The notes under the pieces: generated by a model | Told to the model about the DNA's origin: nothing | Seen by the model: only the letters and a program-made list of their open reading frames with translations | Database searches by the model: none | Program-made: the position numbers and the translations under genes | In this document: piece after piece, positions 21,475-33,380 of the stretch | Position numbering within the stretch: the stretch's first letter is position 1 | How the letters are laid out: every line of letters begins with the position of its first letter | Origin: Girardinichthys multiradiatus | Lineage: Eukaryota > Chordata > Actinopteri > Cyprinodontiformes > Goodeidae | DNA length: 64,000 nt | Assembly (NCBI RefSeq): GCF_021462225.1 | Contig: NC_061812.1 | Location: 38,690,675-38,754,674, forward strand | Direction: 5' to 3'

Positions 21475-23744
21475 ACATTGAAGTCAAAACAATACTTTAA
21501 TATATGTTTGTTTGTTTATGCTATTCATTAAGCTGTTTGATCTCAGCATAATTTTAAAAAAGCCCAATAATTGGTTTAGCTTTTTTCTTCTTTTATCAGA
21601 AATAACCATGCAACAATTTATTAAATCAAAAACATCTTTCCAAAATGATCATAAGAATACAACAATGTGCAGCAATTTTGATTTTTTTATAACAAAAGTG
21701 ATATTTATTACAATAATCCTTATTGTGCTTATTACACAAATTTTACATGACATTTAATGCTGAGTTTTCTTCTTCAATTGACTTAATTGAGGAGTTTCCT
21801 TCTGTTTAGGTGATATTGATGAGTTATATTTGTTTTACCTGTATGTTATGCTGCAGTGGTTTAGAAAACAAAACAGGTTTATAGGGCTTATCTTTGTTGA
21901 TATTCTGATTACCCTTGTGCTCACTGAATGTTACTGTGGCTGTTTTCATTAGATGTCATTAAACCCCAACCCAAAAAGGTAAAAGAAAGCCTTAAAAAGA
22001 ACTCAATAATCAATCAGTATCACTTCAATCTTGTGTCATCACTGTATATCTGTAAATAGTTGCTATTCCAGAGGGCATTTACCCACATTTTTAAATTGTC
22101 AGAGTGTATTTGCTGTGTTGGAATACTATAGTATGATTATTATATTCCATAATGAATAATGCTTTAAATATCATTACAGCAGAATTAGCAGCAAAGATCA
22201 TTGTTCCATCACCTCAATTTTAACGCCTTGCTTTGAATAAAAATTTAAATTGTCACAAATTTAGGGTTGAACTGCTTTTGCACCTTTGAATTTGTCCCTA
22301 TATAGTTCTGCTAGAGATAATCTGAGTGCATGCTTTAAGGCATGTATTCAGTGTGGCAGGACTAGCAATGTCTGGCATGAAATTATCACTGCATGATAAT
22401 CTTAGGTTAAAACACCATAGTTTCACGGTACTATTACAAAAATGTAATTACAAATCCACAACATGATCCAATAGCTTTTATATATAATGCTATCTTAAAC
22501 ATGTAGCAATTAATAATTTGCGGTTAGTGCATGATATAAAGCAAAATATAGAATAGAAGCCAGCTGCGATTAGGATTAGTTTTCAAGTGTTTGTTGGGGA
22601 ATATAAGAAGCCATTGTTCACTGGCAGTGTGCAGCTACAGGTGGGGAAGGGGCAGCAGTGCATTACCTTATGTTTAAAACAGCTGGAGAAAACTATGATC
22701 CCTCTGACATCTCATTAAATAGACTTTTAACTTTCAAATGGCACAATGGAAATTTGTTTGCAGTTTTATAACTTTTTAAAACCTTGGTAGAATTTGACAT
22801 TGGTAACCAGCCCATGTCTATTGGAAACACATTTACATTTTCATAAACTAATGAAAGAAAGTAGAGATATGCTATCTCTAGCTATTTGTCCTTTTATTTA
22901 GAGCAGGTTTACAACCAATAACAAAATTAGCTGACTGACTTGTAAAACACTTGTTTTAAAAAAGGTCACAATATAGACTTAACTGCATAAAGTTGTTTTT
23001 AAACATATAGCATATGAACACTGCTTTAACTGTACGAGTAACTTCTGCATTTTTATGGAACTTTAAAGTAAATAACATTGCATTTGATTTGGTAGCTTTC
23101 TGCTGGCTGGAGTACAAATTGGTTGGCTCATATGACAGATTTTGCACATACAGGTACTATATTTCCTATTATTGTTGTCCCTAAAAGTTTTTACAGGTCT
23201 ACTAAGCATATTAATATCCAATAAAGGTGAAAATGAAATTCCTTGGCTGACGTGTGCTTGCTGTTGCCCTCTAAATATGCTGGGAAAGAAAGAATTCAGA
23301 GTACATTGAATTTCTAGTTTCGGTCTTTATGTGTCTGTCACAGTTTGAAAGCAGATGCAGATGCGTCACAATTTAATTTGGCTATTGACTTTTATATTTT
23401 GACAAACCTCCATATTGTCTTTTTAGACTGCTTATTACTTTTGATTTTACCAGCAAACATGAACAGATTTGAAAGCAAAAACAAGAATATTTTGTTTTGT
23501 TGTATTATGAATAGAAATCTGTAGCAGTCTCAAAGGCAGCATTATTACCATTTAATCTAGTGCTACGTGCTCCAGGTAATTTTCAAAACAGACTAGAGAT
23601 GTTTTAGACATGTTAGTTTATTTTCCCTGGTTGTTATTGACCTTTTATTAAAAGTATGTTTTTTCTGTCAGTGCATATAAAATGCCACATTAGAAACTGT
23701 CTTAGTGGTTTCTTGGTGTGGACTCAGCTTTTAAGCCCACACAA
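21475..23744. other. No recognisable feature
   Basis: Long AT-rich noncoding stretch with homopolymer runs. No ORF longer than 81 codons, no domain and no repeat family was recognised. Confidence 0.5.
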
Positions 23745-23948
23745 CAAATTTCTTTAAGGCCTTGAGATTCCGGACCACCCAATAAAGCTTGATCTATTCC
23801 AGAAACCAGTTTTGATATGTGTTTGTGCCTTTTGTTTTCCTGTGGGAACACCCAGCTGAGTCAAGGTTTTAACCAATAAACTGCCATGCTCAGATAAAAG
23901 GAAACTTGTAGGGATGTTCAGGTTAAAGTCTGGAATCATCAAGTCTCA
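23745..23948 (-). mobile_element. Tc1-like (Sleeping Beauty-related) transposase fragment, antisense
   Basis: Read on the minus strand it gives the region around the second catalytic Asp: 'CAGCTGGGTGTTCCCACAGG' (normally encoding WVFQQD) and then 'CAAAACTGGTTTC'. The same antisense signature appears at 38950-39000 in another copy. It directly abuts a plus-strand copy of the same family, forming an inverted arrangement. Confidence 0.65.
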
Positions 23949-24665
23949 AACCTGCTTTAAATTGGAAACTGGTGGAACAACAGTAAAACAAGTTTTACAT
24001 TCTTGTGGACACAGAGAATGGAGACCAAGAAATACACTTCTGTTCAGAATTACCAACTTCAAGCTGGTCTGGAAGTTGCAGACAGTTGGATAGCCCAAAA
24101 GCATTTGTTATAGTTGAGCTATTTGGCCATGATGAAGTAATTTAGGAAAAATCAAGGTTAAATTTTACACCTAAGCATAGTACATCAATTGACAATCATG
24201 GCGGTGGTAGCATCATGCTGTGGGGCTTGATTTGCTGCCTGTGGTATGAGTTCATTGCACAAAGTGGATGAAATACCTAAGGAGTATCTGCAAATTCTTC
24301 AACTTTACCTAAAATTAAGGGCTAGATGGTTGAAACCTGGACATAATTGGGTGTTCAAACTATGACTACTATGATCCCAAACACATATCTAAATTGCAAT
24401 AAAGTGGATCAAGCAGGCTTAAGTTTCTGGAAAGTCCCCATGAAATCCCTTACCTCAGTCCTAATAAAAATTGAATTGACTATGCTTAATAGTCTGGTCT
24501 GTAAAAGGAAACCAGATTTTAATTAAACTGTATCAATTCTGACCCTAAGAGCTGTCACATATTTAGCCAGAAATTTAACTGGATGGCAACAAAAAGGGTT
24601 TGTTGAAAAATAAATTAGGTAAAATGTTTGTTCTGACATCTGAAATCAGCAGTTACTGAGCAGAA
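23949..24665 (+). mobile_element. Tc1-like (Sleeping Beauty-related) transposon, sense part, degraded
   Basis: 'GGTGGAACAACAGTAAAACA', 'GGCGGTGGTAGCATCATGCT' and 'GTGGGGCTTGATTTGCTGCC' are transposase blocks between the first and second catalytic Asp. 'TAATTGGGTGTTCAAACTAT' follows (second Asp region damaged), then 'CTTACCTCAGTCCTAATAAA', the Ser-Pro-Asp-Leu-Asn-Pro equivalent, and a 3' part. The frame is broken throughout. Confidence 0.75.
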
Positions 24666-25701
24666 ATGTTTTCTTTACCGCCTAATCAAATACTGCTGAA
24701 GTAGCATATAGGCTTTTTGGCTCATTGTTTATGAAACGTGACACAGACCAACTGCATGTGACACACAGGGGGAGTGTAAACGTGTGAAAAAGGAGTCTTT
24801 ATTGAAAAATGAAGTGTGTCATAAGACTTAGAAAATTACAATGCCACCCAATGCAGTGCAGCAGATTCTGTGCACAAGGGTTGAGGGTTGCCATGGAGAC
24901 AGGTATCTGGACTACACAAGTCATGGTTTATCAAACACCCTCAGGTATTTAGCCTAGATGCTTTAGACTCTCTGAAACCTCTGCACAAATAGCTATTACT
25001 CATGGTTGCTCTGGAAGTTTGTTACAAATTTACAGCAGCTTAAAAGTTCGAAAAGAAGTTTCCACACTTCTAGCTTGAAACTATATGTTCAGCTACTGAA
25101 TTTGGCTTTGTAAACACTTTAAAGTTGAGCAGCGGACACTATCAGGAGCAAAAATCAGCCAAGACTGGGTTCAGAGGCTATAACCCAAGTGAACAGGAAT
25201 CATTACAACCCCATGGACCTGGACCTGCAGAAATAAAGCTGTCTGCTCAGAGCTGAGGAAAGAAAGGTCAGGGGCCAATTGGTGACTGGGGAATGGGTCA
25301 GTGATTACAGTAAGAGGCTCGGTCTCTCATTGATTCCTGAACTCTGCGGAGTGACTGGAGCTTTGGCAGACATTGTGAGACACAAATGGAGCCACTGCAT
25401 GGTAACAGGAAGAGACAGGGGCCAAGGACAGGCCGAGGACGCCCAAGCAGCCGAGTCAGGGACAATGAAGTCTTTCTAAATGAGAGTTGGAAGGTCCATG
25501 TCAGCGAGGGCTGAGCAGGGACATCACAAAATGTGTGAAGTGAACCGGAACTGAGCACCCCTAGAGAAATACTTTGCTCTTACTCCCACTAGTAAAGTGA
25601 AAGATACAGTCCGTCCAGTACATTCAATTTACAATTGTATATTTTTGTGCATTGCAGTTCTGGTTGCTTTGTACCCGACTTTTTCAGCACACCTTAGGGA
25701 A
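24666..25701. other. No recognisable feature
   Basis: Noncoding sequence. ORFs at 25279-25479 (plus) and 25298-25558 (minus) overlap each other and show no domain. Confidence 0.45.
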
Positions 25702-25709
25702 CTGACGAC

Positions 25710-26324
25710 CAGAGTTGGATAGTAACTAGTTAAATTGACTCATTATTTTGAAGTAACACTACTACAATATCTGACTACTCATCTCATCTCCAGTTACGTC
25801 ACTGAATAAAGAACAAGGATGTTACACCAGACAATACACAGATACACGCACCAGCTTTATTTTTCTATTGTTATTTTCCATCTGCTAAGCCTGTTGTCCC
25901 ATTTGGAGATCAAGTGAAAACACAGTAAATTAAATTGTATCACAGAAGTTATTTTGCACTGTTCTAACATATATACATTATCTACTGTAGGTATTGATTT
26001 CTCAAGCTTTATGTTGTAAAATATTATTGCAAATGTGTGCTTCTTCTGTCAGAAATTATTTTGTAATCATTTGTCATTTGTTTTTACTCAGTTATTATTA
26101 TTTTATTCTTTAAAATCAGACCTTGCAAAATTTTACATTTTTGGCTGATTACATATATTTTAAAAATATTAAATCAAATGTTATGATCACACATGTACTC
26201 AGTACTTGAGTAGACTTGTTACCAAATACTTGTTTACTTTTACTCGAGTAATTTTTGGGACAATTACTTTTTACTTCTTCTTAAGTAAAAATATAGAGTA
26301 GTAATGGTACTCTACCCACCTTTG
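25710..26324. mobile_element. hAT-type MITE with 8-bp target-site duplication
   Basis: The left end CAGAGTTGGATAGTAAC and the reverse complement of the right end CAAAGGTGGGTAGAGTAC form an imperfect inverted terminus of the 'CAGAGGTGGGTAG' hAT type. The subterminal sequence 'TACTTTTACTCGAGTAA' is also typical of this fish hAT group. The flanks CTGACGAC (25702-25709) and CTGACGAT (26325-26332) match at 7 of 8 bases, the expected hAT target duplication length. The 615-bp interior is AT-rich and noncoding, so it depends on a transposase elsewhere. Confidence 0.9.
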
Positions 26325-26599
26325 CTGACGATCCTGCATGGATTAAAGAGAGTTATAGACAGTAGATGGATCAATGGCTTGATCTTCCACAGGACATTTA
26401 GTACTGACTAGTCGTCAATGTGTTCCCTCAATGGGAATTTTTCATACCCGCTTTGCCAATTGATGGCTTAAAATCATTTTCTGTAATCTACTTTAAGAAA
26501 ATCAGGTCATATGACTTCAGTAGATATCATATTCCTGAAGGAGGTCACACAACTGTATTGTTTTTTTTGATTGATCTGGGATTGTATTCTCTCATAGGG

Positions 26600-26975
26600 T
26601 TGAAACCAAATATTTACATACATTATTTAAAAAGAGACATAACCTTTTGTCCTCTGTGTCTGACAGTCAGAATTACAAAATTGTTTATATTTCAATGCCA
26701 GAATAATGAGGGAGATAGTTTAGAGCTTTGTTCATTAAATTCAGAGGTTTACATACACAAACAATGTGCAAAATATATACAACGAACATTATGTTGAAAC
26801 ACTTAAGGAACCTTTAACGCTTCATCCAGGATGTTAATATTTAGACACAATTGGTCTTACAAATGGAGAATGGCCTGAAGCATACTACCAAAGTAGTTAC
26901 GAAGTGCTAGATATTGAAGTGACTCTGAAAGAGCCCTGATCTCAGTCCCATTTTAAACTTGTGGGTTGAGCTGAA
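26600..26975 (+). mobile_element. Tc1-like (Sleeping Beauty-related) remnant
   Basis: The terminal region has the direct-repeat style of SB-type TIRs: 'ATATTTACATACATTATTT' near 26610 and 'GAGGTTTACATACACAAAC' near 26743. A short transposase 3' part follows near 26926 ('AGAGCCCTGATCTCAGTCCC', then 'AACTTGTGGGTTGAGCTGAA'), corresponding to the conserved SPDLNPIENLW region. Most of the body is deleted. Confidence 0.65.
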
Positions 26976-28584
26976 AATGTGTGTGTTAGCAAGACACACA
27001 CATTTGTGTGTAATTTGAACTCTTTTTACGTGGCGTTAACTGCCCTAAACCGGAATGAGAATTGCAAGCATTGGAAATATGATATGGTATGATATAAAAA
27101 CTTAATCTAAATACTACACAATTGAACTGATTGGTATGTGAGATGTGTTTTTGTGATTATTTATAGTCATAAATTTATATTTATATTTATAGTCATAAAT
27201 AATCCACAATACCGCCAAGAGAAAAAAACCTAATATGCACTAATTAGTTACATGGCAGAGCAAGATATTAGGAAAACATGACATTGCAATATTATTTGTG
27301 AGATAACAACATTGATTGTGACTAACACACATTTTATTCTGCAGTCTCCTTTTTCATAGTTATGATGTCTACAGTAAGTTTCTGGAGCTCAATCTTGATC
27401 ACTAAGAGTAAAGCACGTTGAGGGCATAAAGGACAGTGAAAGTCTTTTAATGGAAGGCACCTGAAATGTTGTATTCTGCTAAATATTACATCTAAGCAAT
27501 ACTTTGCTCTAGCAATATTGCACAATTGGTACTGCAAATGCACTTTATTAGCTGTGCAACATTAGTACAACTGGATATGAAATGGTTTGTTTATGCAGGT
27601 AAGAAATGGAAGCAGGAAGGGATGAAATGGCAACCTGTGGGTTTGAAAGGGGTTAAAAACATGAAGCAGAACTATTTGTTAATGGAAACTTAGAAATCCT
27701 TTCTTGTCAACTTAGTAAAGAGCTGTAGCTATTTATGGTTTTCTGTCATACAACAATGGAGTCAAGCAGATAAGATAAAAATGGATTAATAAAAGAAGCA
27801 CTAACTGTCTTTATGTTGTTTGTTTTGTTACCTCGTATTTCCCTAGAATGGCAGTGAGGATCAAAGGGCTTGAGTAAAATGCAACGTTTTCATACTTCAG
27901 AGAGTAGCTGTCACAGTCTAATGGGAAAAGATGCCAAGTTCTGCAATGATACTTTTACACAGCAAGAGAGACAGGAAATATTTACAAAGTCTTGGTAACA
28001 CCATCATCCTCTGCCTCTGCAAGAGCACTGTAATAGAAACAAAAGCATGACTGAAAAACTAACCTTGCCACTGTGTCAAATTCTTACTTAGACAATTAAC
28101 TGTTTTAAAGATTCTGGAAGGTTAAGAACATTGCGCTGCTCTGAGGTAATGTTTATCTTTCACTTTTATCTTTGTGTAAATAGTTGGTTTACAGCAAACA
28201 GTATACTATTGATTAAAAAAGGAAATGACTTAATTCAGATACAACTTTACACACAATTTGCACCAACACATTAAGTTGTCCACCCATGCTCCAAGGCAGA
28301 CCTTACTTCTCTGTACTGTTATTTTCCTTTCTGAGCCCTCTTCAGCCCCCTTCCTATGCAGCCTTTACCCCCACTGGGTTAATCAGAGGTGGAGGCACTC
28401 ACAGACTTTTCACTGTAATCTGTCTAAACACACTCATGCAGCATAAATCCACAACCACAGAACCTTATTACTTTCATTGGTTGCAATAGGAATTATTTTT
28501 TTCCTGGGGCATACGAGAGGCCCCAGGAAGAGTATTGCGTAGAAGAGAAGGTTGGGCAATGCAAAGTTATAAAGAAATTGTGAT
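26976..28584. other. No recognisable feature
   Basis: AT-rich noncoding sequence. A short direct repeat 'TTTATAGTCATAAAT' occurs twice near 27162 and 27188. The short ORFs show no domain. Confidence 0.45.
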
Positions 28585-29176
28585 TGTCACAGTCTGTGTT
28601 TTTCTGTGTGAGTTCCTGTTGTTTCCCTGAGGAGCGTCTGCTGGTGGCCGTGGTGTGCAGCTCTACAGCTGCACACCTGCAGGCAATCATTTGCAGGTGC
28701 TTTTAAGGAGCTGTGGGACGAGCATTCTTTGCCTGAAGGTACACGTTGAGTGGTCTCCGTGAGCTGCAACCGTGGACCTTTCAACCACAACCCTCCGACA
28801 GCTAAACCCTGGATACAGTTTCCGGATCGACCTCGCAAGAGCCACCGCATCAACCTGCCTGCCTGCTCTCCAGTAAGACCATTCCGCCAGTCACGTCCTC
28901 GGACTACTAGGACCTCGGATAACACACTCACACGGACTGTGCACAGCCCCCAAGCCACCACCTAGGATTTTCCGGTGAGCCACACAACCACAAAATCCTT
29001 TCTGGAGAAATAAGTTGGGAACGTTGCTAACTTTCCCTTTCATTCACAGAGGCTGGTCGCTGAGGTCCGCTGGTCAGGTCCAGCCTTATTGTTTTAAATA
29101 AAACTACCAATTCTGTCTTACCGGTCCGCCTCTGATTGTTTCTGCATGTGGGTCAAGAAACTCGAGTATTATGTCA
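28585..29176 (+). mobile_element. Solo LTR of a Sushi-type gypsy element
   Basis: It starts TGTCACAGTCTGTG and contains a TTTTAAGG box near 28701, a GC-rich transcript-like middle and an AATAAA signal near 29097. Near 29142 it has 'CTGCATGTGGGTCAA', the same 15 bases found at the matching position of the gypsy LTR at 34361-35294 (minus strand). This suggests the same group. The right edge is uncertain (between about 29160 and 29178) and no target duplication was recognised. The 124-codon minus-strand ORF inside is a shadow. Confidence 0.7.
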
Positions 29177-29194
29177 ATGATACTGTATAATGAT

Positions 29195-29960
29195 GGTGAG
29201 AGTGGAAACCACTGGAGTTCAGTGAACTCATTGGCATGTTCAAGACACTAGTTTGAGAGTATTTGGGTTCTGTGGCATTATCCTGCTGAAGGTAGTCATC
29301 AGAAGTTGCATACACTGTGGACATGGTCAGCAGCAGTACTCAGGTGGCCTGTAGTATTTAAATGATGCTTGATTGATACTAAGGGGCCCATGGTGTTCCA
29401 AAAAAGTATCCACCACATCATTACACCACAACCACTAGCCTGTACCGACAATACAAGGCAGGATATATCCATGTTGTCATGTTCTTTGCATGAAATTGTG
29501 ACCAACTAAATGTCACAACTGAAATTGAAACTCATCAGGCCAGTGAGTCTGTGCAAATTTAAGCCTCAGTTTACTATCTATTTGGCTTCTAATCATCTGA
29601 AACAAGTTCGCCCATTCCCCTCTGACCTCTAACATCAGCAAGGCATTTTTTGTCCATTCGACTACTGCTCACTCATTTGATCTTTTTAAAATCTTTCTCT
29701 CTAGACCTGAGAGATGGCTGTGTGTAAAAATCCCAGTTCAGCAGTGGTTTTTGAAATATTTAGACAAGCCTTTTTGGGACCAATGACCATGCCATTTTCA
29801 AAGTCATGCAAATCTCCTTTATTCTCCAGTTTCAAGTCAACCTTATCTTGTCTAGATGCCTAAATGCAATGAGTTTCTGTCATGTAACTGGCTGAGCCAC
29901 TGTCTGTGTAAACAAGCAAGTTCACAGATTTACCTAATAAAATTGCTTCTGAGTTTTTGC
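29195..29960 (-). mobile_element. Tc1/mariner-like transposon (family C), minus orientation
   Basis: On the minus strand an open piece (29299-29505) reads 'QASGCGVMMWWILFWNTMGP', a degraded form of the 'GGGVMVWG' block between the first two catalytic Asp residues. The plus strand carries the antisense of the rest of the transposase ('CATTCCCCTCTGACCTCTAA', 'AAAATCCCAGTTCAGCAGTG', 'ACCATGCCATTTTCAAAGTC'). The end resembles 'TACCTAATAAA'. It lies next to the solo LTR. Frames are disrupted, so it is inactive. Confidence 0.75.
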
Positions 29961-30102
29961 AGCCAAGAAACTGAATCCAAATTCAGTTTCTTGCCTATGA
30001 AAGTCGGAATTATCCCTCAAGTGTGTGTTTGGGCCTTCAATTTACATATGTCAAATAATGCAACAACCCTAGTGCTCATGATGTGTGTACCCCTTAACAC
30101 AA

Positions 30103-30190
30103 CCTTGTTGGGTTGAATCAACCCAGGGCTGGACTGGTCTACATTTGACCGATGACTAAGTTAGCAAAACTAACCCAAATTGGGATATTT
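30103..30190. repeat. Short palindrome-rich repeat fragment
   Basis: The sequence holds the near-palindrome TGGGTTGAATCAACCCA with 8-base arms around one central base. It continues with 'GACCGATGACTAAGTTAGC' and 'AACTAACCCAAATTGGG'. The AACCCA/TGGGTT alternation resembles the end of a common fish MITE. Only a fragment is present. Confidence 0.45.
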
Positions 30191-31349
30191 TTTTATCGCA
30201 GTAGTTTTAAGAGCGAAGGTTGTCTGATCCGAATGGATCCACCTACAGGAACTCATTCCTGGACCAACTTTACAGCCCCAAATGGAAAGAAAGCCTTTAT
30301 GCCTTACACACTTTCTTTTGGGATACATTTCTGTGTTTTGTTCAACTGTCACATGAGGACAGCTTTTGAAAACACATTACTGTGCCGGTCAGGTGGCGGA
30401 GCTTAAAAATCAGCTACCACCACGTTTCATCCCGGGGCTCACAGAAAGCAGCATGAGGCTGAGCTAGAGACACCCCCAGTATGAAGGCTTGTGGGGGCTC
30501 TAAATATAGAAGCCATTTTACATATTTCTTTTCATCATAACCAAGGCCCGCTGCCAGCGTCTCATTTTCCCATCACATAAATTGGCAGAAACTTGTACCA
30601 TTTGCGTTGTTCATCTGTTTGCCACAGGCTTCCTGTTCACTTGAAGGGACAACTACACAAAGCAAAAGTGAGGTTTCTGCATCTTTGTTTGACTCCATGT
30701 ATTGTAGTAGAAACTGAAATGTAGTGGAAAAGACTGGACTAAAAGAAATTGGGAAGTGGGTTTTTAATTTGATGTTGAATATTTATGAATTGAACACTGC
30801 AGTTGCATATGAAAAATCAAAATGAAAACAACTTGAATCTGAATTAAAATGGTAATAATGCATCTGATTGGGTAAAAACGTCTTTGTGAGAGGAAGGTGA
30901 AAAAAATAGGAAATGATCCAACTTGAGTAACTTTTATAAAGTCTGTTGCTCCTTTTTCTTCATAGGTAGAGGAACATTGTAATAAATAATGTGCCTAAAC
31001 AACAAATAGTAGTATTTATTCTGCTTCATAAATTAACATCAGGGTGAAAAAAGCTATTCTGCAAACTCCCCCAGGTGTTTACAGGTTAGGTTTGAGAAGT
31101 AACTGTCAATCTGGAAAGAATGTTGAAGAAGTGTTGAAGCAAAGAGACCATAAAAAGTTAACTTTCCTGTCTGCTATTTGTAGGATGATGGACAGTGAAA
31201 TAATTTTAAAAAGAGAAAATATAGATAGAAGCATAGAGGAGCTTCCTACTTTATCGGGTATATGCTCTGTACCCATGCTCTGTGATGCACCCATGCTCCA
31301 TGGGGATGGGATTGGGGGTATGTTACTACAGGCCATGGCTGTAAGTCAG
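30191..31349. other. No recognisable feature
   Basis: Noncoding sequence. The 106-codon plus-strand ORF (31044-31364) and its antisense partner show no domain. The sequence leads into the RTE-like fragment that follows, but I cannot assign it. Confidence 0.4.
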
Positions 31350-31700
31350 ACAGCTTCAAAGTGAGGGTTGGATTTCACCAGAGCTGCCTTTTATCACCAA
31401 TTCTGTTCTTAACCTTTACTGACAGAATCTCTTGGTGCACCCAGGGGCAGAAGAGGTCAGGTTCGTTGACTTCAGGATTCTGTCTCTGCTATTTGCGGAT
31501 GATGTAGTCCTGTTTGTGTTGTTGCGCAATGATCTCCGGCTCTCATTGAAGCAGTTCACAGCCGAATGTGAAGTGGCTGGGATAAGGATCAGCACATCTA
31601 AACCTGAGGCCACAGGCCTCAGTCGGGAAAGGGTGGACTGCTCTCTCTGGTGGGAGATGAAATGCTGCCTTAAGTGGAGGAGTTTAAGTAGCGATCAAGT
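31350..31700 (+). pseudogene. RTE/Rex3-like LINE reverse transcriptase fragment
   Basis: Reading in two frames, it shows 'LLSPILFLTFTDRI' (motif B end) and then 'EEVRFVDFRILSLLFADDVV', where FADD carries the catalytic Asp pair. 'FTAECEVAGIRISTSKPEA' follows. The same region occurs in the minus-strand copy at 62396-63345. It is truncated on both sides, with a frameshift near 31430. Confidence 0.8.
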
Positions 31701-32480
31701 AAGAAGGAATTTATTTGTCACACAGTAAAAAATAAAAAACAAACTAAAATTATCTAGTCTCGAGGGTAACTATTAAGTAACATCTTCTTTTTGATCTTTG
31801 AGGTCTAATTGTTTGGGGATGTTTGGGGAACATGTAAAAGAGGACCAACATCAGTCTTCATGTCCTAGCTGCAGGATCAGGTCAGCAATGACTTTTGATC
31901 CATCTCTGTTCAAAGTCTCCATGATAAACAACTAATGTACTGGTCAATGCATAGCAGAATTTCCCACCACATTATTGTTTTACATTCTAGGACCCAGCAC
32001 ATGGGGTCTACCCTGCACTGTAGAATGTTAGCTTCAAGCTAACAAGTACAACCAGCTGGATTCTGAGGTGTTGCTATGCAGTCAGTTATAAAAAAAAGCA
32101 CTGTAGTCTCTTTTGTAGGAGAATACATAATGATTGGGAAATTGCTGCTACACATAATTAAATCAGTCTTTTTCCCAGAGATGACGCAGTTGTGTTGTTG
32201 CCAAGTTGAGCCCAACTTACTACGTTTTTCATCCTCCATTTCTGAACACACCAGATTCTGTGTGTCTTTACTTGGTCACTAGACTGCACCCTCAACAGTT
32301 AGGCTTCTCCTCTTTAACAAGTCATCTATTGGCTTTCATACACATCAAAACCTGGGTCAAGAGTGTATTTAAAATTTTATTTTGCTTCTAAGCCATTGCC
32401 AAAATAGTGTAATCACCAAAACAAAAAACAATAATTATTAAACTTGACCAAATCTGTCTTTGTAAGTGTTGTTTCTGAGG
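31701..32480. other. No recognisable feature
   Basis: Noncoding stretch with short overlapping ORFs and no recognised repeat. Confidence 0.4.
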
Positions 32481-32503
32481 AGCTTGAGATGTACTAGACG
32501 TGT

Positions 32504-32956
32504 CTATTTGTAAAACTTGGTAGAAGTAAGAGCAGTGAGGGGGGCAGCCAGCAGGCTAAAGTTCTTAATAACCCTGCGATAAAAGTTTGCAAATCCTAGG
32601 AAGCGCTGGAGCTGCTTGCGGGAGTCCGGGACGGGCCACTCAAGGACAGCCTTTATCTTCTCCGGGTCCGAGCGAACCTCTCCACCCTCCAAAATATACC
32701 CCAAAAAGGTTACTGAGTCTTTATGAAAATCACATTTCTCAGCCTTTACAAACAAGCGATTCTCCAGCAATCTCTGTAGAACAAGGCGCACATGCTGACA
32801 ATGTTCCTTAATGTCCTTTGAATAGATCAAAATGTCTAGATAGATGAAAACAAAAACATTCAAAAAATCTCTGAGCACATCATTGATGAGAGATTGGAAC
32901 ACCACAGGTACATTGCAAAGTCCGAATGGCATCACTAAGTACTCGAAGTGTCCCAA
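32504..32956 (-). pseudogene. Gypsy reverse transcriptase, C-terminal part, damaged catalytic box
   Basis: '[20 protein letters not shown]' is RT motif B. Motif C reads '[10 protein letters not shown]' where the family has YLDD followed by ILI, so one of the paired catalytic Asp residues is missing through an apparent 3-base loss. '[19 protein letters not shown]' and '[20 protein letters not shown]' follow, ending the thumb/connection. The element stops at about 32500, before RNase H. Even with the frame restored this RT should be inactive. Confidence 0.9.
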
Positions 32957-32963
32957 GGGTGTT

Positions 32964-33380
32964 TTAAATGCAGTCTTCCATTCGTCCCCCCTGACAAATA
33001 CTAACTAAATCATAATCATTCCTGAGGTCGAGTTTAGTAAAAACCCTGGCACCATGAACTGGCTCAAAAGCTGAAGAAAGGAGTGGAAGTGGGTATTTAT
33101 TTTTTACAGTTATCTGGTTTAGTCCCCTATAATCAATACATGGGCGAAGAGAACCATCTTTCTTACCCACAAAGAAAAACCTGGCGCCTAAGGGAGAAGA
33201 GGATGGGCGAATGATTCCAGCCATAAGGGACTCGTTAATATAATTTTTCATAGTCTGACGTTCTGGTCCAGAAATATTGTATAGCCTACTAGTCGGTAAG
33301 GGGGCTCCGGGAAGTAGCTCAATGAAACGGTCATAAGGTCTGTGTGGAGGCAGTTTCCCCTCGTCTACTGGCGGACCCAT
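32964..33380 (-). pseudogene. Gypsy reverse transcriptase, N-terminal part
   Basis: The frame reads '[20 protein letters not shown]', the conserved Sushi-type entry to RT, then '[20 protein letters not shown]', '[20 protein letters not shown]' and motif A '[10 protein letters not shown]' with its catalytic Asp. It ends in a frameshift near 32964 ('[10 protein letters not shown]' region), after which RT continues in another frame. Confidence 0.9.

Noticed and set aside
28587..28961. 124-codon minus-strand ORF
   Set aside because: It lies wholly inside the solo LTR, opposite to the inferred transcription, and has no domain.
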